This document shows positions 1-5,604 of a stretch of 5,604 nucleotides of DNA, one piece after another; position 1 is the stretch's first letter, and each line of letters opens with the position of its first letter. This DNA comes from Bacteroidota bacterium (GTDB lineage: Bacteria > Bacteroidota > Bacteroidia > Flavobacteriales > Flavobacteriaceae). The stretch is taken from the NCBI GenBank assembly GCA_018656255.1, contig JABHYI010000018.1, positions 1 to 5,604 of the forward strand, in the 5' to 3' direction. The position numbers were made by a program, and so were the translations under genes. The notes beneath the pieces are model-generated. The model did no database searches. It had not been told where the DNA came from and saw nothing but the letters and a program-made list of their open reading frames with translations.

Positions 1-219
1 CCTATTCAAGAAAAAACAATTAATATATCGTTTGTGCTTCTTTTTGAATATCCAGAAATGAGCTTAGTGATGAGAAACATAAAAGATGAAAAAATAAAGC
101 TTATCGATCAAAAATTGGAAGACAATTGTAAACTCACAATTTCTGTAAGAAAAAAAGATGCTGACAAGATTTTCACTTTATTTAAAAACACCTATAAAGT
201 AGCAATAAAAAGGTTGTAG
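1..219 (+). CDS. YigZ/IMPACT-family protein, C-terminal fragment (DUF1949-like)
   Basis: This is the 3' end of a gene entering from the left edge. The frame is open from base 1, and the 72 visible codons end at TAG 217-219. The GTG at position 34 is an internal valine, not a start, because the reading frame continues upstream through it. The visible part reads as one small alpha/beta domain: a beta strand (INISFVLLFEY), a helix (EMSLVMRNIKDEK), a second strand (CKLTISVRKK) and a closing helix with the tail YKVAIKRL. That pattern fits the ferredoxin-like C-terminal DUF1949 domain of YigZ/IMPACT proteins as I know them from flavobacteria. Those proteins have an N-terminal RNase PH/EF-G-domain-IV-like fold and are linked to translation regulation, but that part lies outside the window. 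The family call rests on recognising the C-terminus only, so it is probable rather than certain. The next gene converges on it with 22 bp between stops. Confidence 0.72.
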   Translation, partial: PIQEKTINISFVLLFEYPEMSLVMRNIKDEKIKLIDQKLEDNCKLTISVRKKDADKIFTLFKNTYKVAIKRL

Positions 220-234
220 TAGAATTCCCTACAA
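214..234. terminator. Possible weak bidirectional hairpin between convergent genes
   Basis: TTGTAG (214-219) and CTACAA (229-234) form a 6-bp inverted repeat around a 9-nt loop. It overlaps the stop codon of the left gene and lies just beyond the stop of the thioesterase gene. The stem is AT-rich and neither side has a good U-tract, so intrinsic termination would be weak. Its position between two converging genes is the main reason to record it. Confidence 0.25.
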
Positions 235-241
235 TTATTGT

Positions 242-640
242 TTACGAAACTAACTTCTCTAATAAATAATTGGGCGCTCGTTGCAACTTGTTTGTAATGC
301 TATTTACAAAAACCAAAGAGGTTTCACCGGTTATTAAAAGTTGACCCTCTTGATTGTGTATTTCATAGGTGAATTCGATACTGTATGTAGGAATTTTCTT
401 TAGAGTTGTAGTGACAGTCAAAACATCATCATACCGAGCAGGTGCTTTATATTTGACACTTAATTCGACAACCGGTAAATGAATACCGTTATCCTCCATC
501 CATTTGTAAGAAAAGCCTATATCTCTTAGCCATTCTGTTCTTCCTTGTTCTAAATAGGTAGCGTAATTTCCGTAGTACACGATTCCCATCTTGTCTGTCT
601 CTCCATATCTAACGCGCAAAGTAGTAGTTGTTTTTTTCAA
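242..640 (-). CDS. Acyl-CoA thioesterase, 4HBT/YbgC-type hotdog fold
   Basis: Probable cytoplasmic hydrolase of acyl-CoA thioesters. The 132-residue length is typical of single-hotdog 4HBT proteins, which work as dimers or tetramers. Residues 9-38 carry the family signature: RVRYGETDKMG, then VYYGNY, then EQGRTEWLR. Asp16 in ETDKMG aligns with the catalytic aspartate of YbgC-type thioesterases. The rest (VELSVKYKAPARYDD, TYSIEFTYEI, ITGETSLVFV) matches the alternating strands of the hotdog sheet. The start is TTG at 638-640. The frame upstream reaches a stop at 662-664 without an ATG or GTG, and the signature begins nine codons in, so TTG is the best choice. In E. coli ybgC sits with tol-pal, but no tol-pal gene is visible here, so the acyl substrate cannot be inferred from context. 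It is divergent from dnaA and converges on the YigZ-like gene. Confidence 0.88.
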   Translation of the reverse strand: MKKTTTTLRVRYGETDKMGIVYYGNYATYLEQGRTEWLRDIGFSYKWMEDNGIHLPVVELSVKYKAPARYDDVLTVTTTLKKIPTYSIEFTYEIHNQEGQLLITGETSLVFVNSITNKLQRAPNYLLEKLVS

Positions 641-748
641 AAATAATAGCTGTAAAAGTGGTTATTTATTAAGCCTAAAGACTCTCAAGTTAAACATGCA
701 ATAAAAAAACCGAAAATTCAACAGCAAAAGGTTTTTTTTTTTACAAAT

Positions 749-757
749 TTGTTCACA
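749..757 (+). promoter_or_regulatory. dnaA: DnaA-box-like site, forward
   Basis: TTGTTCACA differs from the relaxed DnaA-box consensus TTWTNCACA only at position 3. It lies about 110 bp upstream of the dnaA ATG at 870 and faces a second near-match at 765-773. Autoregulatory DnaA boxes in front of dnaA are well known in other bacteria. One-mismatch matches are common in AT-rich DNA, so this site alone is weak evidence. Confidence 0.35.
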
Positions 758-763
758 TATTTG
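756..763 (+). promoter_or_regulatory. dnaA: Candidate -7 element of the dnaA promoter
   Basis: CATATTTG matches the Bacteroidota -7 consensus TAnnTTTG except at its first base. At the expected -33 distance there is only the T-tract (732-742) instead of a clear TTTG. The element sits between and overlaps the two DnaA-box-like sites, an arrangement that would suit repression by DnaA itself. A second match of equal quality, CAAATTTG, lies at 744-751, so the exact promoter is uncertain. Confidence 0.35.
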
Positions 764-764
764 T

Positions 765-773
765 TGTGCAAGA
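765..773 (-). promoter_or_regulatory. dnaA: DnaA-box-like site, reverse
   Basis: Read on the minus strand this is TCTTGCACA, one mismatch (position 2) from TTWTNCACA. It is inverted relative to the site at 749-757, with 7 bp between them. The pairing and position support a regulatory role more than either 9-mer does alone. Confidence 0.32.
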
Positions 774-869
774 AAGTTCGAGCGCTTTTTTAACTATTCC
801 ATGTGTCAATATTTTTTTGAGACAGTTAAAATAAAAAGATTAACCAACAAAATACCCTCTAACAAAACT

Positions 870-2300
870 ATGAATAATACCTCTGCAATTGTATGGAATA
901 ATTGTCTTTCGTTTATCGAAGATAATATTACCCAGCAAGCCTATAAAACATGGTTCGAACCAATAAAAGCAGTAAAGCTATGTGACAATGCATTGAGTAT
1001 TCAAGTACCTAGTAAATTTTTTTATGAGTGGTTAGAGGAGCACTACGTAAAACTATTAAAAGTTGCCTTAACTAAAGAGTTAGGCCCAACGGCAAAGTTG
1101 GTGTATGTCATTAGGATGGAAAACACCTACGGAAACAAACAGCCTTTTACAGAAAGAATTCCAAGTTCAAACAGAAGCAACAATCAAGGATCACAAAATG
1201 TGGATGTTCCACTAAAGAACAAAAGCCCAGAGCTTAAAAATCCATTTGTAATCCCTGGTATTAGAAATGTAAAAATAGAATCTCAATTAAACCCAAGTTA
1301 TAATTTTGAAAATTTCTTGGAAGGAGAATCAAATAGATTGGCTAGATCTGCAGGTATTGCAGTTGCAAACAAACCAGGAGGAACGTCTTTCAATCCCTTA
1401 TTGGTGTTTGGAAGTGTTGGTCTTGGTAAAACTCATTTAGCGCACGCCATAGGCGTTGACATAAAAGATAAGTATCCAGAAAAAACGGTTCTTTACATTT
1501 CGGCAGAGAAATTTGTACAACAATACAGTGAATCTGTAAAGAAAAATAACAGAAACGATTTTATTCACTTCTACCAAGTAATTGATGTTTTGATTGTTGA
1601 TGATATCCAATTACTCTCTGGTAAGGCAGGAACTCAAGATGTGTTTTTCCACATATTTAACCATTTACATCAAAACGGAAAGCAAGTTATATTAACTAGT
1701 GACAAAGCACCAGTTGATATGATAGACATAGAGCAAAGATTGCTCTCTCGCTTTAAGTGGGGTTTATCTGCAGAGCTTAATCACCCAGATTGTGAAACGC
1801 GCATTGCTATTATCAAAAACAAATTATATAGAGACGGTGTAGAAATGCCAGAAGATATTGTTGAGTTTTTAGCAAACAACATTAAAACAAATATTAGAGA
1901 ATTAGAGGGCGCCATTATATCACTAATAGCTCATTCCTCTTTCAATAAAAAAGAAATTACCATAGATCTGGCAAAAAAGATCGTAGACAACTACGTTAAG
2001 CATACAAAACGTGAGGTATCTATAGACTACATTCAAAAAGTAGTAAGCGATTATTTCCAGATGGATGTTGAAACACTTCAGTCTAAGACAAGAAAACGTC
2101 ACATTGTACAAGCTAGACAACTGGCCATGTTTTTTGCAAAGAAATTCACTAAGGCATCACTAGCATCTATTGGATCTCAGATAGGACAACGAGATCATGC
2201 CACCGTTTTACATGCCTGTAAAACTGTAGACAACCTATCAAGTACAGATAAACAGTTTAGAAAATATGTGGAAGACTTGCAAAAGAAACTTACACTGTAA
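870..2300 (+). CDS. dnaA: Chromosomal replication initiator protein DnaA
   Basis: AAA+ ATPase that binds DnaA boxes and opens the replication origin. From ATG 870 the product has 476 residues, a normal flavobacterial DnaA length. Domain I (about 1-85) has the typical start IVWNNCLSFIEDNI followed by YKTWFEPIK. A variable linker (about 86-135) is rich in N, S and K. Domain III carries Walker A GSVGLGKT (181-188), Walker B LIVDDIQ (241-247), sensor 1 LTSD (275-278), the arginine-finger segment RLLSRFKWGL (290-299) and sensor 2 IRELEGAI (342-349). Domain IV ends in the DnaA signature IGQRDHATVLHACKTV (438-453), the helix-turn-helix that reads DnaA boxes. An in-frame ATG at 801 would add 23 residues (MCQYFFETVK...) unlike known DnaA N-termini, so 870 is preferred. 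No key residue is missing. The gene is divergent from the thioesterase gene and is followed directly by an intrinsic terminator. Confidence 0.97.
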   Translation: MNNTSAIVWNNCLSFIEDNITQQAYKTWFEPIKAVKLCDNALSIQVPSKFFYEWLEEHYVKLLKVALTKELGPTAKLVYVIRMENTYGNKQPFTERIPSSNRSNNQGSQNVDVPLKNKSPELKNPFVIPGIRNVKIESQLNPSYNFENFLEGESNRLARSAGIAVANKPGGTSFNPLLVFGSVGLGKTHLAHAIGVDIKDKYPEKTVLYISAEKFVQQYSESVKKNNRNDFIHFYQVIDVLIVDDIQLLSGKAGTQDVFFHIFNHLHQNGKQVILTSDKAPVDMIDIEQRLLSRFKWGLSAELNHPDCETRIAIIKNKLYRDGVEMPEDIVEFLANNIKTNIRELEGAIISLIAHSSFNKKEITIDLAKKIVDNYVKHTKREVSIDYIQKVVSDYFQMDVETLQSKTRKRHIVQARQLAMFFAKKFTKASLASIGSQIGQRDHATVLHACKTVDNLSSTDKQFRKYVEDLQKKLTL

Positions 2301-2306
2301 AGTATC

Positions 2307-2332
2307 AAATCCTGCCAATGGCGGGATTTTTT
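2307..2332 (+). terminator. Intrinsic terminator of dnaA
   Basis: A 10-bp stem (2307-2316 with 2320-2329, one G-U pair) encloses an AAT loop and has a GC-rich upper part (CCTGCC/GGCGGG). It runs into six T at 2327-2332. It begins six bases after the dnaA stop, so dnaA is probably transcribed separately from the phosphatase gene. Confidence 0.9.
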
Positions 2333-2367
2333 ATTCCTATTTTTAGTAGTATTAAAAAAGGCATTCA

Positions 2368-2829
2368 TTGAAAACTAAAATACTTATGGTTTGTCTGGGC
2401 AATATTTGCCGATCACCTCTAGCGCATGGTATTTTAGAGGACATGTTAGATGCAGATAGGTTTGAGGTGCAATCTGCCGGGACAGGAGCTTGGCATGTGG
2501 GCAACAAACCAGACCCAAGAAGTATTGAGGTTGCTGCAAAAAATAACATCGATATATCCCGCCAAAAAGCAAAACAGTTTTCTACCTATGATTATGAAAT
2601 CTATGATCACATCTTTGTGATGGACAAAGCTAACTATAGAGATGTTATTAAATTAGCCAAAACACCCCAAGAGATAGAAAAAGTATCTCTGATACTAGAG
2701 AGCATATACCCTGGAGATAACAAAGAAGTGCCAGACCCATACTATGGTGGCGAAAACGGCTTTGAAGAGGTATTTAAGATGCTACATAAAGCGTGTGAGA
2801 AAATTGTGAGTAGCCGCGCCTTTAGTTAA
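2368..2829 (+). CDS. Low-molecular-weight protein tyrosine phosphatase
   Basis: Cytoplasmic phosphatase of the LMW-PTP family, which removes phosphate from protein tyrosine and, in bacteria, often acts on tyrosine kinases of polysaccharide export. The 153-residue length is typical. The P-loop CLGNICRS has the CX5R motif with nucleophile Cys9 and Arg15, and Cys14 is the second cysteine that can form a protective disulfide in this family. Trp42 in TGAWHVG lies in the substrate-side loop. The DPYYGG motif supplies the general acid Asp123. The start is TTG 2368. An upstream in-frame stop at 2353-2355 leaves no other start, and the first ATG (residue 7) would cut into the P-loop strand. No cognate kinase or capsule gene is visible. 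The dnaA terminator lies just upstream and no good promoter was found in the 35 bp between, so expression may rely on a weak promoter or read-through. Confidence 0.95.
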   Translation: MKTKILMVCLGNICRSPLAHGILEDMLDADRFEVQSAGTGAWHVGNKPDPRSIEVAAKNNIDISRQKAKQFSTYDYEIYDHIFVMDKANYRDVIKLAKTPQEIEKVSLILESIYPGDNKEVPDPYYGGENGFEEVFKMLHKACEKIVSSRAFS

Positions 2830-2850
2830 TCATTAATTTTTGTTACTTTG
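2821..2850 (+). promoter_or_regulatory. Candidate promoter of the dehydrogenase gene
   Basis: TTACTTTG (2843-2850) differs from the Bacteroidota -7 consensus TAnnTTTG at one base. A TTTA at 2821-2824, 18 bp further upstream, resembles the -33 TTTG. Transcription would begin about ten bases before the ATG at 2867, giving a short leader. The -33 part overlaps the end of the phosphatase gene. Confidence 0.45.
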
Positions 2851-2866
2851 ATTAAAACACACAATC

Positions 2867-4240
2867 ATGAAAAATATACTCCTTCTTATTAGCGCATTTT
2901 TTTGTTTAAATGCATTCTCACAAACTATAGAATTAGAAGATTTTGCTGATGGTTTTTCTAGCCCACTAGCGCTCAAAAATGCCGGAGATGAAAGGCTATT
3001 TGTAGTAGAACAAGGTGGAGTTATTAAAATAGTAGATTTAAATGGAGTGGTAAACTCCACACCATTTCTTGATATCCAATCTATAGTAAATGCAGGGGGC
3101 GAAAGAGGTTTACTGGGTTTGGCATTTCATCCAGAGTATCAAACCAACGGTAGATTTTTTGTACACTACTCAAACAGTAGTGGAGATACACAAATTTCCG
3201 AGTTTTCTGTAAGTACTTCAAATCCAGATATTGCAAATCCAAACTCAGAAGTAATGTTGCTAACAGTTTCGCAACCTTTCTCAAACCACAATGGAGGGAC
3301 CATTGCCTTTGGACCCCAAGATGGCTACCTCTATATTGGCCTTGGTGATGGTGGCGGAGGTGGTGACACAAACAACAACGCCCAAAACCCTACTCTTCTT
3401 ATCGGAAAACTGCTAAGAATAGACATAGACACCCAAAGTGGTGGCAACAATTATGGCATCCCCTCAGACAACCCATTTATAGGTGATCCAAACACCAGAG
3501 ACGAGATCTGGGCCACAGGCCTTAGAAACCCCTTTAGATTTACCATGGATCCCGAAACAAATAGTATTTGGATTGGAGATGTTGGGCAAAATGCTAGAGA
3601 AGAAGTAAACAGAGCTAGCTTAACCCAGGCAGGATTAAACTACGGGTGGAGATGTTATGAAGGTAATGCCCCTTTTAACACCTCAGGATGCCCAGATGAG
3701 AGTGAGTTAACATTCCCGGTTTTTGATTACAGTTGGAATGGAGGAGGTTCTGTAATTGGAGGGTATGTATATAGAGGAGCTGAATGGGCTGATCTGTATT
3801 ATCAATATATTTTTGCTGATATTGACGGTATGATTTCTACACTAGACATTGAAAGTCTTAGTTATATAAATCAAGGACAATTTCCAGGTACCTGGGTTGG
3901 TTTTGGTGAAGACATTTACAGAGACTATTATATTGTAAATCTTGGCGGAAGTATTTCAAAAATAAAGGGTACTGTTCCTGAAATGAATATATCAGAAAAT
4001 CAGAGCAATAATGTAATAATATATCCAAACCCAGCCAACGATATTGTGAGTATCAAACTACAAACACAGGTAATGGAACATCTTAAAATTTCGGATGTAA
4101 AAGGGAGTATTATATATACTGAAACGCTACAATCAAACCAAAAACAGCTAAACACCTCAAGTTTTGCCAAAGGGATGTATTTTATAACTATAACGACCAA
4201 ACAGGGAGCTAAATTTGTAAAAAAATTAATGATTAAATAA
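2867..4240 (+). CDS. T9SS-secreted PQQ-dependent sugar dehydrogenase-like beta-propeller protein
   Basis: Exported protein of the glucose/sorbosone dehydrogenase (GSDH) family, whose characterised members oxidise sugars with pyrroloquinoline quinone (PQQ) and calcium. Residues 1-18 are a type I signal peptide (MKN, then ILLLISAFF, cleavage probably at AFS|Q), with no lipobox at Cys13. The propeller covers about 25-368. Landmarks are GERGLLGLAFHPEY (78-91), the NHNGG segment with His141 aligning to the catalytic base of soluble glucose dehydrogenase, a glycine-rich loop (158-167), ATGLRNPFRF (216-225), GDVGQNAREEVN (237-248) and NYGWRCYEG (258-266). Cys263 and Cys275 may form a disulfide after export. 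Residues 380-457 form a type A T9SS sorting domain: IIYPNPANDIVSI, then GMYFITI, ending KKLMIK. Substrate is unknown, and PQQ use is inferred from family only, since no PQQ synthesis gene is present here. The length of 457 fits propeller plus sorting tail. The methyltransferase gene starts three bases after its stop. Confidence 0.92.
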   Translation: MKNILLLISAFFCLNAFSQTIELEDFADGFSSPLALKNAGDERLFVVEQGGVIKIVDLNGVVNSTPFLDIQSIVNAGGERGLLGLAFHPEYQTNGRFFVHYSNSSGDTQISEFSVSTSNPDIANPNSEVMLLTVSQPFSNHNGGTIAFGPQDGYLYIGLGDGGGGGDTNNNAQNPTLLIGKLLRIDIDTQSGGNNYGIPSDNPFIGDPNTRDEIWATGLRNPFRFTMDPETNSIWIGDVGQNAREEVNRASLTQAGLNYGWRCYEGNAPFNTSGCPDESELTFPVFDYSWNGGGSVIGGYVYRGAEWADLYYQYIFADIDGMISTLDIESLSYINQGQFPGTWVGFGEDIYRDYYIVNLGGSISKIKGTVPEMNISENQSNNVIIYPNPANDIVSIKLQTQVMEHLKISDVKGSIIYTETLQSNQKQLNTSSFAKGMYFITITTKQGAKFVKKLMIK

Positions 4241-4243
4241 GTA

Positions 4244-4957
4244 ATGAAAACCCTAAAAGGAAATCTATACCTCATACCCTGTACACTGGGAGAAACTTCT
4301 CCACTAGAGGTACTTCCGCTTTTGGTTAAAAAAGCAGTAGAAAATATAGATTATTACATCGTTGAGCATGAAAAAAGTGCTCGTAGATTCATTAAAGCAG
4401 TAGCGAGTAAAAAACAGCAAAGAAGTTTACATATAGAAGAAATAAACAAGTTTACAAAGCCCCAGGACATACCTCAAATGCTAGAGCCATGCCTTAAGGG
4501 GCTGGATGTTGGGGTAATCTCTGATGCTGGATGTCCCGGCATTGCTGATCCTGGAGCTGCAGTGGTGGCACAGGCACACAAAAACGGAATTAAAGTAGTA
4601 CCACTGGTTGGACCTTCTTCTATACTATTGGCAATGATGGCTAGTGGTTTTAATGGGCAGAATTTTGCTTTTAACGGCTACCTACCTATAGATAAGGCAG
4701 AACGCAAGGCAAAGATCAAACAATTAGAAAAAAGGTCTATCCAAGACAACCAAAGTCAATTGTTTATAGAAACACCTTACAGGAATAATCAAATGCTAGA
4801 GAGTCTTACAACGGCTTTACAAAAAAACACAGATATATGTGTTGCTTGTGATATTACCTTGTCTACAGAGTTTATTAGAACCGAATCTGCACAAAACTGG
4901 AAACGCATCAAAGTTGATCTTCACAAAAGACCTACAATGTTTATAATACAAGGGTAG
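4244..4957 (+). CDS. SAM-dependent methyltransferase, tetrapyrrole-methylase fold (RsmI-related)
   Basis: Predicted cytoplasmic S-adenosylmethionine-dependent methyltransferase. The fold is that of tetrapyrrole methylases, and the closest characterised relative is RsmI, which methylates the ribose of C1402 in 16S rRNA. Shared landmarks are GVISDAGCPGIADPG (90-104), the VPLVGPSSILLAMMASG stretch (119-135), FNGYLP (143-148) and FIETPYRN (174-181, compare the ESPHR of RsmI). It differs from canonical RsmI in the N-terminal strand (LYLIPCTLGE instead of a TPIGNL-type loop), in the Cys97-Pro98 that replaces Thr-Pro, and in being shorter (237 residues) with no C-terminal extension. These features suggest a separate Bacteroidota subfamily whose substrate I cannot name; calling it rsmI would be unsafe. 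ATG 4244 is only 3 bp after the dehydrogenase stop, indicating co-transcription and probable translational coupling. It converges on the last gene with a 12-bp gap and no clear terminator. Confidence 0.88.
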   Translation: MKTLKGNLYLIPCTLGETSPLEVLPLLVKKAVENIDYYIVEHEKSARRFIKAVASKKQQRSLHIEEINKFTKPQDIPQMLEPCLKGLDVGVISDAGCPGIADPGAAVVAQAHKNGIKVVPLVGPSSILLAMMASGFNGQNFAFNGYLPIDKAERKAKIKQLEKRSIQDNQSQLFIETPYRNNQMLESLTTALQKNTDICVACDITLSTEFIRTESAQNWKRIKVDLHKRPTMFIIQG

Positions 4958-4969
4958 TGTAAGTATAGA

Positions 4970-5604
4970 CTATATAGCTTTTGCTTTGATATTTGGGGTT
5001 ACACTAGAGGTGTCATAACCCGAGAATTTCTTTAAATAGTTGTGTATGGTAGTTCCAAAGGCGTCTTTAAAGAAAAAATTGCCATCACTTCTTAGGTATT
5101 TTTTTACGTTACCAGCACCAGCTAAATGTGCAGCTGCAAGAATACCAGACTCTGTAACAAGTACATTATTAATTTTTGTGCCGACAAAACGCTTGATATC
5201 TCTGCGTAATATCCATTTATTCCTCGAGGTATTGGCAATAAAAGCTTTTTCTTGTAAAGCAGCATTGGCCAAAAAAGCATGTGTATTATAGACTCCAATA
5301 AGAGAGAGGGTGGTTGCCGCAAATTGGTATTTACCAAGATAACCGTAACTATTTATACTTGCATAATTACCTGTAGATTCATTAAAACCAAGCGCTTCTT
5401 TAAAACCTATAAATGTTTTTCCTAAAAATATATTGAAAAAAGACGTACTGGAGAGTAAAGAAACCTGTTGCGATTCTTTTTTTGTAGGGACGTGGTATAG
5501 GTAGGCTTTTTCTGTAATTTTATAGTGAGAAAGGTCTATGGCAGCTTCTTTTTCCGAAAAACTTAGGAGAAAGAACACAGCAATAGAAAGCAGTACAGTA
5601 GGTA
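4970..5604 (-). CDS. Exported lytic-transglycosylase-like peptidoglycan protein, 5' end beyond the window
   Basis: Partial gene: the frame stays open from its stop at 4970-4972 to the right edge, so the true start is outside. The GTG at 5576-5578 is not a convincing start, because the codons before it (TVLLSIAV) continue the hydrophobic core of a signal peptide (TVLLSIAVFFLLSF), implying export to the periplasm or envelope. The mature part has a lysozyme-like pattern: EALGFNESTGNY followed by NSYGYLGKYQF (bases about 5400-5320), then a helical segment with LQEKAFIANTSRNKWILRRD, and the highly conserved SGILAAAHLAGAGNVKKYL. The Glu of FNES (codon 5378-5380) is the likely catalytic acid by analogy with SLT-type transglycosylases. 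Flavobacterial proteins of this type are often annotated as LysM peptidoglycan-binding proteins, but no LysM repeat is visible in this fragment. It probably cleaves or remodels cell wall; the activity is inferred from motifs. Confidence 0.78.
   Translation of the reverse strand, partial: PTVLLSIAVFFLLSFSEKEAAIDLSHYKITEKAYLYHVPTKKESQQVSLLSSTSFFNIFLGKTFIGFKEALGFNESTGNYASINSYGYLGKYQFAATTLSLIGVYNTHAFLANAALQEKAFIANTSRNKWILRRDIKRFVGTKINNVLVTESGILAAAHLAGAGNVKKYLRSDGNFFFKDAFGTTIHNYLKKFSGYDTSSVTPNIKAKAI

Larger units (their letters stand above)
641..869. other. Divergent intergenic region upstream of dnaA
   Basis: This 229-bp region separates the thioesterase gene (-) from dnaA (+) and should hold the promoters of both. 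It is very AT-rich, with a run of 11 T at 732-742. It also contains two DnaA-box-like 9-mers in inverted orientation and a -7-like element, listed separately. A frame in phase with dnaA is open from ATG 801, but the 23 residues it would add do not look like a DnaA N-terminus, so I treat 801-869 as leader. I see no separate gene, tRNA or repeat array here. Confidence 0.7.

Noticed and set aside
638..645. Exact TAnnTTTG on the minus strand at the thioesterase start
   Set aside because: It overlaps the TTG start codon, so transcription would begin inside the gene, and no -33 TTTG lies at the right distance.
1645..1653. TTTTCCACA, an exact match to the relaxed DnaA-box consensus inside dnaA
   Set aside because: It is fully explained by conserved coding sequence (VFFHIF), stands alone, and such 9-mers occur by chance in AT-rich genes.
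2338..2345. TATTTTTA as a -7 element for the phosphatase gene
   Set aside because: One mismatch at the important final G, and the -33 position falls in the terminator stem of dnaA without any TTTG.
2826..2836. TTAATCATTAA palindrome after the phosphatase gene as a terminator
   Set aside because: Five AT pairs around a one-base centre cannot form a stable hairpin; it is better read as part of the promoter spacer.
3081..3371. 96-codon minus-strand open frame opposite the dehydrogenase
   Set aside because: Low-complexity histidine- and leucine-rich translation opposite a strongly conserved propeller gene; it is a shadow frame.
4964..4974. TATAGACTATA palindrome between the convergent genes at the right end
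   Set aside because: The loop would be one base, the stem is AT-rich and there is no T-tract on either strand.
5040..5291. 83-codon plus-strand open frame opposite the transglycosylase-like gene
   Set aside because: The minus-strand protein has recognisable conserved motifs over the same bases, whereas this translation shows no family features.

Overview
The window looks like an ordinary housekeeping stretch of a Flavobacteriia (probably Flavobacteriaceae) chromosome in the Bacteroidota. The evidence is low GC, a DnaA with a flavobacterial-type N-terminus, promoter-like sequences of the Bacteroidota TAnnTTTG kind with no clear Shine-Dalgarno sites, and a secreted enzyme carrying a type IX secretion (T9SS) C-terminal sorting domain. 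This assignment comes from reading the proteins, not from a database search.

Layout, left to right: (1) the C-terminal 72 codons of a YigZ/IMPACT-family protein enter from the left edge on +. (2) A 132-codon hotdog-fold acyl-CoA thioesterase on - converges on it with a 22-bp gap. (3) A 229-bp divergent intergenic region separates the thioesterase from dnaA. It holds an 11-T tract, two inverted DnaA-box-like 9-mers and a -7-like element. (4) dnaA (476 codons from ATG 870) is closed by a strong intrinsic terminator. (5) A low-molecular-weight protein tyrosine phosphatase follows, with a TTG start. (6) Next is an exported PQQ-type glucose/sorbosone dehydrogenase-like beta-propeller with a T9SS sorting tail, preceded by its own plausible promoter. 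(7) Three bases after its stop comes a tetrapyrrole-methylase-fold SAM-dependent methyltransferase distantly related to RsmI. (8) On -, converging with a 12-bp gap, an exported lytic-transglycosylase-like cell-wall protein runs off the right edge. Its real start lies outside the window.

The genes do not form one pathway. They cover replication initiation, phosphotyrosine signalling, probable RNA or small-molecule methylation, thioester hydrolysis, cell-wall turnover and one secreted oxidoreductase. The clearest transcription units are dnaA alone (terminated) and the dehydrogenase-methyltransferase pair. I see no mobile element, CRISPR array, tRNA, rRNA, toxin-antitoxin pair or defence system. 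No stretch without a gene exceeds 300 bases.

The points most worth a second look are the dnaA upstream region, the coupling of a T9SS-secreted dehydrogenase to a cytoplasmic methyltransferase, and the non-canonical motifs of that methyltransferase. I found no convincing evidence of an undescribed multi-gene system.
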